A DNA stretch of 35,304 nucleotides from Parendozoicomonas sp. Alg238-R29. Its GTDB lineage: Bacteria > Pseudomonadota > Gammaproteobacteria > Pseudomonadales > Endozoicomonadaceae. Positions 16,395 to 24,406 of this stretch are shown in pieces (the first letter of the stretch is position 1; each line of letters begins with the position of its first letter). Under the pieces are notes generated by a model, which saw nothing but the letters and a program-made list of their open reading frames with translations, made no database searches and had not been told where the DNA came from. The DNA is taken from contig NZ_CAMZOG010000051.1 in the NCBI RefSeq assembly GCF_947331445.1, forward strand, positions 1-35,304, written 5' to 3'. Both the position numbers and the translations under genes were made by a program.

Positions 16395-16420
16395 TCTATT
16401 CTGAATAGAGCTTCTCTATT
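16395..16420 (+). other. Weak AT-rich hairpins with mutually exclusive pairing
   Basis: AATAGAG (16404-16410) can pair either with the upstream TCTATT (16395-16400) or with the downstream CTCTATT (16414-16420, loop CTT). The latter hairpin is followed by TTG and then the start of the next gene. It may act as a weak terminator of dgt or as a small attenuator; it is only 7 bp and AU-rich. Confidence 0.35.
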
Positions 16421-16432
16421 TTGTGGGTTGTT

Positions 16433-17866
16433 ATGGGTTACTTTTTAAAACGTCAGCTTTTCAAGGGACTGAGTTTCATCCTGTTGTCCCTTTCAGGGCT
16501 ACAAACTTTTTCTGTGATGGCAGGTACGCTAGACAGTTATATTGCCACCCAACCCTCAAAATTCAGATCCTACGGCGCGCAGTTGGCTGCCGTGAGGATG
16601 TCTCAGGCCTACTACTTTGAGGGCTATGAAAGAGTTTTGCCTCTGGCCAGCTATTCCGGGTCAACCAATTATCTCTATTACCAATGGTGGCAAAGAGCGG
16701 GGTTGCCTGATTACTCAGATAAGACCCAGTTTGGACACTATCCCGCTCTGGTGGCAATGGCTCAGGATGTTGACCGTTCTGAACGACCCTTACTCAATCC
16801 TGTCATTTGGCAGATTCTTAAAGAACAAAGGCCACAGGAAAAATGGCTGCAGAAAATGGCCTGGTTAGAGCATGAAATATCAGGCTTTATTCGTCTTATT
16901 CCTGCAGAAGGGGTTTTGCATCGTACTTGGGGACAGAGATATCCGGGAGATATTCTCGGTGAGGTTGTTGTTGACCGATGTATGGATGGGATGGACAACA
17001 ATGAGAAAATACTCGCTCTGTGTAACAAGTTCCTTTCTCTCAAAGAGCGCTGGCTGGCTGAACGCAGTAACTACAACCCCGGCAATAAGAGCAACCCCGG
17101 CAATAAGAGCAACCCCGGCAATAAGACCGATCATATTTACCGGGACCGGCTCGAAAGTATTTTGTACTGGATCAGCAATGGCCTTATACATGAAGTGAGT
17201 GGTGATGGTGACAAAGCATGGGACTTTACTCACCTGGCAGAAGACGATAGCAGAGGGCAAACCAAGTCTGCCTACAGAAAGAAAAAACAGACTTTTATTC
17301 AGTCACTTTTGGACAATAATGACGTTCACCGGTGGAATGCTCTTTCATTACAATTGATCTCATATCCGTTTCCCCATCATGGTTTGAAAAATGCCTGGCT
17401 GGCAGTGAATGCACTGGAACTTTCGAACACTGTGGATTATGCATTTATTGAGAGTTTGCTTCACAAACTTGAAAATCTGCCTTCCGGGGAGAGTTTGGTT
17501 CTTGAGCTGCGAGCCAAAAACAAAGATAAAGGCAGGCGTGTTTTTTTCTCAAAAGACAATGAATCTGGTCAGGTGCTGATTTACCAAACTGCTCAAGCGG
17601 AATCGGAGTGGTGGAATGATAACCGCAAACACTGGTATCGTTGGTGGGTCTTGAAATATCCGCAGTATGCATTCATGCGAGCAGCAAGAAGTATTCCTGG
17701 AATAGAGGCCGATTCTCGCCCAGTTCTGGGTATTCTGGTAAAGAATGTTGGCATTCTTTCTGCCAATAGAGCTGGGCTGAAAAAGTTTTTGTTAAAAGAC
17801 CGAAGTGGTAAAGACTTTTATAACGGAGATGCTTTATTGCTAAAGATTTTGCCTGACAACAAATGA
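16433..17866 (+). CDS. Unknown exported protein with NPGNKS repeats
   Basis: The protein has 477 residues from ATG 16433. A TTG four codons upstream is also in frame, but the ATG gives the better signal peptide. The signal sequence runs about residues 1-31 (KRQLFKGLSFILLSLSGLQTFSVMAG). The mature part is rich in Trp and Tyr, with YLYYQWWQRAGLP near residue 80 and WWNDNRKHWYRWWVLKYP near residue 395. A tandem NPGNKS repeat occurs at about 215-232. I recognise no catalytic motif. It lies 77 bases after dgt and converges on the alpha/beta hydrolase gene with a 15-base gap. Periplasmic or secreted location is inferred from the signal peptide. Confidence 0.75.
   Translation: MGYFLKRQLFKGLSFILLSLSGLQTFSVMAGTLDSYIATQPSKFRSYGAQLAAVRMSQAYYFEGYERVLPLASYSGSTNYLYYQWWQRAGLPDYSDKTQFGHYPALVAMAQDVDRSERPLLNPVIWQILKEQRPQEKWLQKMAWLEHEISGFIRLIPAEGVLHRTWGQRYPGDILGEVVVDRCMDGMDNNEKILALCNKFLSLKERWLAERSNYNPGNKSNPGNKSNPGNKTDHIYRDRLESILYWISNGLIHEVSGDGDKAWDFTHLAEDDSRGQTKSAYRKKKQTFIQSLLDNNDVHRWNALSLQLISYPFPHHGLKNAWLAVNALELSNTVDYAFIESLLHKLENLPSGESLVLELRAKNKDKGRRVFFSKDNESGQVLIYQTAQAESEWWNDNRKHWYRWWVLKYPQYAFMRAARSIPGIEADSRPVLGILVKNVGILSANRAGLKKFLLKDRSGKDFYNGDALLLKILPDNK
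17075..17128 (+). repeat. Three 18-bp in-frame tandem repeats (NPGNKS)
   Basis: Units AACCCCGGCAATAAGAGC at 17075-17092 and 17093-17110 are identical, and 17111-17128 differs at one base (NPGNKT). The near identity suggests recent slippage expansion. The copy number is probably variable between strains. Confidence 0.95.
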
Positions 17867-17881
17867 TTTGACGGAAAACGG

Positions 17882-20173
17882 TTACTCTTGATTTTGGAAC
17901 AGTTTGATCATGGAATCTATCAGAGACTCATTTTTGAAAATTTTTTCGTGCCCCAGGTTTGGAAGCAGATGATGGGTCACTGTGTTTCCAGAACCGAACT
18001 TTTCCTCAAGGTAAGTGGCCATTTCCTGGCTTCCTGCTGAGGGAATAAAATCATCCTTCTCCCCATGCAATATATGAATCGGCACTCTTGTATGCTCAAG
18101 TTCAGCCTGGTTGTCCATGCGGAACTTCATAATAAAACTGATAAAAGGAATGGGGAATGGAGTCACTTTTGTGATGATTTCGCTCAAAACCCTGAAAGGT
18201 GCAAGCAGGATCACGTTTTTTATACCGCTGCTCCGTACGTTGGCGAGGTGGCTTGCAGCCCCAGTTCCAATGGAATAACCGATAACGGTGACGCTTTTAT
18301 AGCCTGCATGATCATAAGCTTGCTCGTTGTAGAGCTTTTTACCCTCTGCAATAATAGTGTCGAAGGCACTGACTGCATCGCTATAGAATTCGCTACGATT
18401 TTTGAGAACCAGGTTGTTTTTATAACCCCGGTACTCAGGAAAGAATACATCATAACCACTGTCGTTTAGGTGTTGACCCAAACGGTTTGGCTCTTTAATT
18501 GAGACTTCTGGAGGCAGCTCTAACTCTGTTTCACTATCGGCAGGGGCTCGCGTCAGACCAAAGTACCCGCTGTTAGCCATATCATCAGATGAGGCTCGGG
18601 TTGGGTGGAACATAATAATTAGCTTCTGGGATGGGTGGCTTGAGCGGATGAGGTTCCCGATCATTGTCTTTTCGTCATGAAGCTTTACTTCAATTCTTTT
18701 GGTGTGTTTCGGAATAAATGAGCGTTGCCATTTTTTGTTTACACCGTGGAATGTCAGCCGACGCTCCAGAGTTTCTCCAAGATAAACGCCTTTCTGCCAG
18801 CTCCAGGATTGTAGCTTTGCAAGAATCAACAGCTTCACTGTTAATAAAGGCAGGCGACCCCAGCCGGGAATAATGGGTCTTTCGATAAACGGTGTTAAGT
18901 GGCGGATATCGCCACCAAATGTTTCCGTGGCCTGAAGTGATATATCTGGAAGAGCAGTTTGCTTACAAGGAATAATGGTGGACTCACCCGGTGTTGCCCA
19001 GATATTGAAGTGCTTGTGTGAACCAAATATGGAAAGGCCTTTGGTTTGTTGCAGCCGAACCAGAAGTTCGTTGGTTGTCAGCGAAAATGGTTTTAGTTGC
19101 CTCTGGGTATCATGTGCGTAGTGGTTGGCGATGGCATTGAGCAAAACAGGAGATAAAGGGTCTGCTATCTGAAACGGAGGATTATGACGCGGCGATTGAA
19201 AATCAGAGATTAAGGTTGTCCACCAAATACCATTGATTGACGGCAGGGGGATTTCATCAATATCACTCCACCGCTCATTTTGAGTAGCAATAGAAAAGAG
19301 CTTCAGTTTCCCCTGTTGATTTGTCGGGTACAGTTGCAATGACGTATATCCTCTTCCCCGTGCAGCGTTCACAAGGTTTGTAAGAGCCTGTGCAGGAATG
19401 TGCGGATCTTGGGGTAACAATTCATCATCGTGTGTGACAGCATATTGTTCTGGCCAGGAAATAACCAGACGGGTTTCTCCAAAGGATGTCACCGGATGCT
19501 TTCGTTCCAGCAGAATAGTTATTCCTTTAGGAATGTTGTTGCCTTCAAGGTGGAAGTATTTCCGGTTATAGACAGCCCATTTTTTGAATTCATGCCGGAG
19601 TTCAGGCGTGAGTGATTTTTGAGCACTGTAGAGCAGGGTGATAAAGCGCATGAATGTTGACAGACTGCCAGCCCAGTGGGCTTTTCCCGAAGCCAGAATC
19701 AGGCTGCCGTCAATCATCGGTGGAATCGCTTTAGAGAGTGCGCTGCTCAATGATTTGGAAGGGGATAAAACCTGATCCCATAAATAAGAAAGAATTGGGT
19801 AAGCCAGTCCTCTTAAAGATTCACTGGGAATCATCTGATTCAGCTGGCGTGAAAAAAAACCAAGAGAAAGGTTGTTGGCAGCCAGTATCATGCCAGGTAT
19901 AACAAGTTGCGTAGTTAAACCAGTAATCAGGTTATCGGTTCTGGAAACGGGAAACCTTTTTATATAACCCCTGCTTTGCAGAATGCTGGGCGTGCTGTTT
20001 AGTAACTTCTGTTGTTTTTCAAAAAGCAGTTGTTCTTGTGGTGTAAAAACATCTTCACTTTGTGATCTGACTTTGCAGGCCTGCACAGGGGCTGTAAGTG
20101 CGAGAAGGCAGGTGAACACCACATAGCTAATTTGTGGATGAGTGATAAGGGCGTATATTCGAAGGTGAACCAC
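17882..20173 (-). CDS. Exported alpha/beta hydrolase with long unknown N-terminal region
   Basis: The protein has 763 residues, with a signal peptide in about residues 13-32 (HPQISYVVFTCLLALTAPVQA) and an acidic mature start. Residues 33-500 are not recognised; they contain hydrophobic stretches near 90-190. Residues about 510-763 form an alpha/beta hydrolase: oxyanion region LIIMFHPTR, nucleophile Ser634 in GYSIGTGAA, Asp707 or 708 in LHGEKDDFIPS, and His742 in NLGHEKIF. The order and spacing resemble ABHD17/BEM46-type serine hydrolases acting on lipids or acyl thioesters. The substrate is unknown. It is divergent from the patatin-like phospholipase gene, with an 83 to 116-base gap depending on that gene's start, so both could act on lipids, which is an inference. 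The start is taken at the ATG 20173. Confidence 0.8.
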   Translation of the reverse strand: MVHLRIYALITHPQISYVVFTCLLALTAPVQACKVRSQSEDVFTPQEQLLFEKQQKLLNSTPSILQSRGYIKRFPVSRTDNLITGLTTQLVIPGMILAANNLSLGFFSRQLNQMIPSESLRGLAYPILSYLWDQVLSPSKSLSSALSKAIPPMIDGSLILASGKAHWAGSLSTFMRFITLLYSAQKSLTPELRHEFKKWAVYNRKYFHLEGNNIPKGITILLERKHPVTSFGETRLVISWPEQYAVTHDDELLPQDPHIPAQALTNLVNAARGRGYTSLQLYPTNQQGKLKLFSIATQNERWSDIDEIPLPSINGIWWTTLISDFQSPRHNPPFQIADPLSPVLLNAIANHYAHDTQRQLKPFSLTTNELLVRLQQTKGLSIFGSHKHFNIWATPGESTIIPCKQTALPDISLQATETFGGDIRHLTPFIERPIIPGWGRLPLLTVKLLILAKLQSWSWQKGVYLGETLERRLTFHGVNKKWQRSFIPKHTKRIEVKLHDEKTMIGNLIRSSHPSQKLIIMFHPTRASSDDMANSGYFGLTRAPADSETELELPPEVSIKEPNRLGQHLNDSGYDVFFPEYRGYKNNLVLKNRSEFYSDAVSAFDTIIAEGKKLYNEQAYDHAGYKSVTVIGYSIGTGAASHLANVRSSGIKNVILLAPFRVLSEIITKVTPFPIPFISFIMKFRMDNQAELEHTRVPIHILHGEKDDFIPSAGSQEMATYLEEKFGSGNTVTHHLLPNLGHEKIFKNESLIDSMIKLFQNQE

Positions 20174-20289
20174 AGATATAGTTACTTCTTATAAGCAGCT
20201 ACGGCACTTACACCCTAGTGCTCCGTTGGAAATAGCGCCAGTTTTCGTGTTTATTCATGTTTGTGTCCGGATTAGGGGGTGGTAACAAG

Positions 20290-21228
20290 GTGATCAACAG
20301 GAAAAAGGTTGGTGTTGCCCTTGGCTCTGGATCTGCCCGGGGCTGGTCTCATATTGGGGTTCTTAAAGAGCTACGTGAAATGGGCATTGAGCCGGATGTT
20401 TATGCCGGATGTTCTGTTGGCTCCCTGGTAGGGGCGGTTAGCGCCATGGACTACCTGGATGAATTTGAAAAGTGGGTGCGATCCTTGAACTGGCGAGATG
20501 TCTGGGGGCTGGTGGATGTCAGCCTTGCTGGTGGTTTGGTGCGTGGGGATAAATTGCTCAGTTTCTTTAAGGAAGCCGGTATTGATATCAATATCGAAGA
20601 TATGGGTTGTGTTTACGGCGCTGTCGCTACAGATCTTGAGACCGGTCAGGAGCAGTGGCTGAAACAGGGTGCAGTTCTCGAGGCTGTCAGGGCTTCCTGC
20701 ACATTTCCCGGGCTTTTCCAGCCAGTGTGTAGAGATGGCAGCTGGCTATTGGATGGCGGTTTGGTTAATCCTGTTCCGGTATCTTTGTGTCGGGCACTGG
20801 GAGCAGATATTGTTATTGCAGTAGACCTGAATACCCAGCTGGTAGGGCGCCACGGAGTGATGCCTCAGAACGGGCACAATAAAGTTGAAGAAGACCTGCA
20901 CCCCGACGATTCCGGAACCCTGAAACGGATGAAGTCTTGGCTTTCCTCAGCAACCAGCAAGAATGAATCACGGGAAGAAAACCCGGGAATCATGGAAGTG
21001 ATGGCAGCATCCATTAATATTATGCAGGATCGCATAACCCGAAGCCGTATGGCTGGTGATCCACCTGATGTGTTGCTCTCACCAAGGGTCAGCGATATTG
21101 GAATGACAGATTTCGAGCGGGCTCCCGACGCTATTCGAGAGGGGGTTGCCGTGGTAAAAAGTGCACGCCACCGCATTCTTGATATTTGCAGGCTGCCTGT
21201 TGAACTGCCTGAGTTAGAGCATCACTAA
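20290..21228 (+). CDS. Patatin-like phospholipase, RssA type
   Basis: A bacterial patatin of the RssA/YlbK group, predicted serine acyl hydrolase acting on phospholipids. Visible are the glycine-rich oxyanion segment ALGSGSARGWSHIGVL, catalytic Ser42 in AGCSVGSLVGA, and the catalytic Asp in LLDGGLVNPVPVS. The C-terminal third has an acidic linker (KVEEDLHPDD) before a helical end, and RssA-like proteins are about this size. I choose GTG 20290, with AGGGGGTGG about seven bases upstream and a family-like beginning (INRKKVGVALGSG). An in-frame ATG at 20257 would add 11 residues but has no ribosome binding site. There is no signal peptide, so it is cytoplasmic or membrane-associated. Confidence 0.9.
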   Translation: MINRKKVGVALGSGSARGWSHIGVLKELREMGIEPDVYAGCSVGSLVGAVSAMDYLDEFEKWVRSLNWRDVWGLVDVSLAGGLVRGDKLLSFFKEAGIDINIEDMGCVYGAVATDLETGQEQWLKQGAVLEAVRASCTFPGLFQPVCRDGSWLLDGGLVNPVPVSLCRALGADIVIAVDLNTQLVGRHGVMPQNGHNKVEEDLHPDDSGTLKRMKSWLSSATSKNESREENPGIMEVMAASINIMQDRITRSRMAGDPPDVLLSPRVSDIGMTDFERAPDAIREGVAVVKSARHRILDICRLPVELPELEHH

Positions 21229-21242
21229 AAACCTCAATAGAC

Positions 21243-21434
21243 CTAAGGCTTTGTAACAGAAGCCTTTTCTACATCTCTTTTTAACATACTTTCCAATTGA
21301 ACAATCTGACCCTCAAGCCGCCGCAGGATATGGCGTTTATTATTGTTGTGCTGAGAAACTTCAGAGCGTGTGCTCTGCTCGTGAACATCTACTCTTGAAT
21401 CTGCACATCTCGTGTATTGGTTGTTTGAGAGCAT
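21243..21434 (-). CDS. Small unknown protein with C-terminal coiled-coil-like helix
   Basis: A 63-residue ORF whose ATG has a good ribosome binding site (GGGAAGG, about seven bases upstream). Residues 31-55 (NKRHILRRLEGQIVQLESML) look like an amphipathic helix or short coiled coil. I recognise no family. It converges on the patatin gene, and its last codons overlap the terminator hairpin at 21245-21266. It could instead be a chance ORF. Confidence 0.45.
   Translation of the reverse strand: MLSNNQYTRCADSRVDVHEQSTRSEVSQHNNNKRHILRRLEGQIVQLESMLKRDVEKASVTKP
21245..21268 (+). terminator. Intrinsic terminator after the patatin-like gene
   Basis: AAGGCTT (21245-21251) and AAGCCTT (21260-21266) form a stem with an eight-base loop, followed by TTTT. 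It lies 16 bases past the patatin stop codon. On the other strand it falls within the last codons of the small 63-residue ORF. Confidence 0.65.
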
Positions 21435-21543
21435 GTTAGAACCTTCCCTATAACAGTGTGCACTCAGACATTTCTATTAGCTCTGTTGTTTCGTGATGTT
21501 GGGTTAATTTTTTCTATACGTGCATACATAAATATTTTTAATG

Positions 21544-21557
21544 TGTACCATCGTACA
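21544..21557. promoter_or_regulatory. Possible operator palindrome upstream of the SDR gene
   Basis: TGTAC-CATC-GTACA is a perfect inverted repeat 26 bases before the SDR start, in an AT-rich region that likely holds its promoter. No regulator gene is adjacent, so binding by a repressor is only a possibility. Confidence 0.3.
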
Positions 21558-21583
21558 TAAAACAAATATAAAGAGAACACTCT

Positions 21584-22354
21584 ATGAATTTCAGTAACAA
21601 AACCGTTCTGATTGCTGGGGCTTCTACAGGTATCGGGCGTGCGGTTGCCTTGCAGTTAGGAACGCAGGGTAATCGTATTATTGCTACTGCCCGCCGACAG
21701 GAGCTGCTGGATGCTCTTGCTGACAAAATCAGCAATGCTGGTGGTGAGTGTCTTCCGATCGCGGCAGATGCGCTGAATGCTATGGATATGGCTGATGTCG
21801 TGAACAAAGCTGTTGAACGCTTTGGTGTTATTGATGCAGCTCTGCTGAATATAGGTGATGGCCCCTCTTTTAACATGTCGACGACTGGTGCAGATGCTGT
21901 GAAGCAGAATATGCGCATTAACTACGATACGCTGGTGAATAGCCTGATGCCGCTAATTGCTCGAATGAAAGAGCAGAAGTATGGATTAATTGCGCATACA
22001 AACTCTTTAGCTGGGTTTATTGGATTGCCGCAGCAGGGGCCTTATTCTGCCGCCAAAGCGGCTGGACGGATATTAATGGATACTTGTCGTATAGAGTTGG
22101 CGCCGTGGAATATCCGTTTTGTTAGTGTGTATCCAGGTTTTGTTGCCACTGAACGAGTGGCCGCTGATGGTATTCCTGCGCCTATGGAGATTTCCGAAGG
22201 GGCGGCAGCAAAGCATATTATTTACGCCATGGAAAACGAAAAACGGGATTACCTTTTCCCGTTCCCCTTACGCTGGTTGATCCGTTTGGCTCGTATTCTT
22301 CCCAAACCCGTTGTTGCGTTTATTACCAGCAAAATGATGGCTGAGGAATATTAA
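21584..22354 (+). CDS. Short-chain dehydrogenase/reductase (SDR), substrate unknown
   Basis: A classical SDR of 256 residues. The NAD(P)-binding motif GASTGIG is at residues 12-18, LLNIGDG stands in place of the usual NNAG, the catalytic Ser is in HTNSLAGFIG, and the YxxxK motif is PYSAAKAA. PGFVATE follows the family PG motif. An arginine pair after strand 2 (ATARRQE) suggests NADP preference. The hydrophobic C-terminus (LRWLIRLARILPKPVVAFI) might associate with membrane. It starts after AAAGAGA about seven bases upstream. It stands alone; neither neighbour suggests the substrate. Confidence 0.9.
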   Translation: MNFSNKTVLIAGASTGIGRAVALQLGTQGNRIIATARRQELLDALADKISNAGGECLPIAADALNAMDMADVVNKAVERFGVIDAALLNIGDGPSFNMSTTGADAVKQNMRINYDTLVNSLMPLIARMKEQKYGLIAHTNSLAGFIGLPQQGPYSAAKAAGRILMDTCRIELAPWNIRFVSVYPGFVATERVAADGIPAPMEISEGAAAKHIIYAMENEKRDYLFPFPLRWLIRLARILPKPVVAFITSKMMAEEY

Positions 22355-22437
22355 GGGGTAAAACGAGCTTAATCCTGCGCATTTGACGTTTATGTCTACA
22401 CTTTCCCGCTCTGCCTATTTAGGGATGTGTAGACAGC

Positions 22438-24393
22438 ATGCTCACTCTCTTCAAACGTATAGAACCTGTTGCTGTTTCTATTTGCCTTCTTGTTTTACTT
22501 ATTCTTTCTCTTTGTGTGGCGAATACTGCCTTGGCAGCAACAACAAGGGCAGCAACAACAAGGGCAGCAACGAGGGCCGAAAAAAACGCAGCAGCGGCCG
22601 GTGCTTCCTCTCAGGCAGCTACTGTAAAAGCTGATGTTTCAAGTCAAGAATCGGATGATTCCGATAAGTGGTCATGGTTTGCTGCATGGATAGAAAGGAC
22701 GCCTGACTACTCAGATATGAAAGCCAGGGCTGCCGAACGTGGTATAGATATGATCGAGGTTAGTTATCCTGCTGAAAACGCCCCTGCTTTTTATCATCGG
22801 TTAGAAAGTATGCATGGGCTTATGATGAGCTTTAGAACTCATCTTCTGGATTGGCTTCGTGATTGTGACTTTAAGGAACTGCATCTAGAAGGTGGTTATT
22901 CTGCGCCAAAGCTACCGGAAGATGCTGATAAAGGCTTGAGAGTTTACCTGTTGGATAGAGACCCTCTGCTCATTATATCCATGGCTTATATGATCCATTT
23001 GATTCGGTCAAATGAATCCAAACTGACAGAAACAGAACTTTTATATTTCGAACTCTGTCTGGAATGGATGAACACTTTTTTGTTTCCTGATGGTCTTACT
23101 CCCATCGAGTGGGAAGAAGAATACCAACAGTTTATTGATGCTTACAACATTGCTAAAGGCTGGAGTGAGGCTGAATTTGACCTTCCTGTTGCTTCTTCTG
23201 AAAAAGAATTAGAAGACAAGGCTGCCGCGTTGGATGCGGATTCTGCTGAATTAATAGAGAAGTATCTTTTTCTGGAGAAGTACCCTCATTGGAGCAATGA
23301 TGATCTTGAACTGCGGACAGTGTGGGATGCCGTTAGGGCTATTGATGAAAATGATATGCATTTTGAGCTTGCGAGTGACGATAAACTTTTTTTAAAAGAT
23401 TATGGCTTATTTGTACTTAAGCTGGCATTGATGAGCCCTTATCTGCATGACAGTGAGAAAGCCCTGACAAGATTCTGGCTAAAACTTTCTGAAATCAGAG
23501 TATTTTTGTCTTCAGGATTAAGCGAAGCCGAATGGAGACAAACAGTAAGAAAATATACGCCTGCTGGATGTGATGACTTCCATAAGAAGGCTGTGTCTGG
23601 GAGTGAGGGGAGTAAGAAGAGGCTGCGTGAGCCTTTAAAAAGAAGACGCAGCAGGCGTTTGTTAACGATGGAGGATTCTGAGCCAGAAGATAATGAAGAA
23701 TACAAGGAGGTCGCAAAGGCCGAACTACCGCCTGTTAAGGCTGAGGCGAAAGTGAAAGCTTCCGGCCAGTTACGTGCGCGGAAGAGTCACCTTTTGGAGA
23801 AAAAGAAAACAAAAACGGTTGTTGTTCGTTTATCGGCGGGAAAAGCTTCAGGGGGAGGGGGAGATAAGGCGGAGCTGGCTAAGCTGTTAGATAAACCGTC
23901 TTCAACGAGTCAGGCACCACCTGCGTCGCAACCTGTTCCATCAAAACGGGCAGCAGTGTTACCGAGAAAGCAGTCACCAGGAAAGCAGTCACCAGGAAAG
24001 CAGTCATCAGGAAAGCAGTCACCAGGAAGCGCTTCTCTGACCTGCTCGTTTGATGACATTGTATCAGCCATGAATGCCACCCATGGGGTTCCCAAACAAT
24101 CTGCGAACAAAGTAAGGAAACAAGCCGTTCACGAGATAAACCAGTCAGCACAGTCGTCTTCAGCTTTAACCTCTGCAAAAGCAACAGCCACATCTGAAAA
24201 GGCGGGAGCCCCTTCGAATATTGGACTTCATAAGAAAGCTTCTTCCACAACCAAGCTACAAGACTCTAAGCCGGAGGATGCGGTCAGGCCAATCTCTGAA
24301 GGTTTTTCGAGCCATGTTGAAGGAAATAAAGGTAAGGTTACCATCCCTCCGTTTTATGGGTCAGTTGCCGCCACCCCTGAGACAGAAAAATAA
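22438..24393 (+). CDS. Unknown exported low-complexity protein with basic cluster
   Basis: The protein has 651 residues, with a signal peptide in residues 1-33 (VAVSICLLVLLILSLCVANTALA), then an Ala/Thr/Arg repeat (ATTRA). Residues 75-385 are a mostly helical domain rich in Trp, Glu and Leu that I do not recognise. Residues 393-408 are very basic (KKRLREPLKRRRSRRLL), resembling a nuclear localisation signal. The C-terminal 240 residues are Lys/Ser/Pro/Ala-rich and probably disordered, with four KQSPG-type repeats. The ribosome binding site is poor. Export followed by a host-directed role is conceivable but unproven. It converges on the GST gene with a 13-base gap. Confidence 0.75.
   Translation: MLTLFKRIEPVAVSICLLVLLILSLCVANTALAATTRAATTRAATRAEKNAAAAGASSQAATVKADVSSQESDDSDKWSWFAAWIERTPDYSDMKARAAERGIDMIEVSYPAENAPAFYHRLESMHGLMMSFRTHLLDWLRDCDFKELHLEGGYSAPKLPEDADKGLRVYLLDRDPLLIISMAYMIHLIRSNESKLTETELLYFELCLEWMNTFLFPDGLTPIEWEEEYQQFIDAYNIAKGWSEAEFDLPVASSEKELEDKAAALDADSAELIEKYLFLEKYPHWSNDDLELRTVWDAVRAIDENDMHFELASDDKLFLKDYGLFVLKLALMSPYLHDSEKALTRFWLKLSEIRVFLSSGLSEAEWRQTVRKYTPAGCDDFHKKAVSGSEGSKKRLREPLKRRRSRRLLTMEDSEPEDNEEYKEVAKAELPPVKAEAKVKASGQLRARKSHLLEKKKTKTVVVRLSAGKASGGGGDKAELAKLLDKPSSTSQAPPASQPVPSKRAAVLPRKQSPGKQSPGKQSSGKQSPGSASLTCSFDDIVSAMNATHGVPKQSANKVRKQAVHEINQSAQSSSALTSAKATATSEKAGAPSNIGLHKKASSTTKLQDSKPEDAVRPISEGFSSHVEGNKGKVTIPPFYGSVAATPETEK
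22534..22575 (+). repeat. 15-bp tandem repeat coding for AATTR
   Basis: Units 22534-22548 and 22549-22563 are identical (GCAGCAACAACAAGG), followed by a copy shortened by three bases (22564-22575). They lie immediately after the signal peptide cleavage region of the 651-residue protein. Confidence 0.9.
23966..24025 (+). repeat. Four 15-bp in-frame repeats (KQSPG)
   Basis: Units start at 23966, 23981, 23996 and 24011 with the sequence GAAAGCAGTCACCAG. The third has one substitution giving Ser for Pro. They lie in the disordered C-terminal part of the 651-residue protein and look recently expanded. Confidence 0.95.
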
Positions 24394-24406
24394 AGGCTCA
24401 GGTAAT

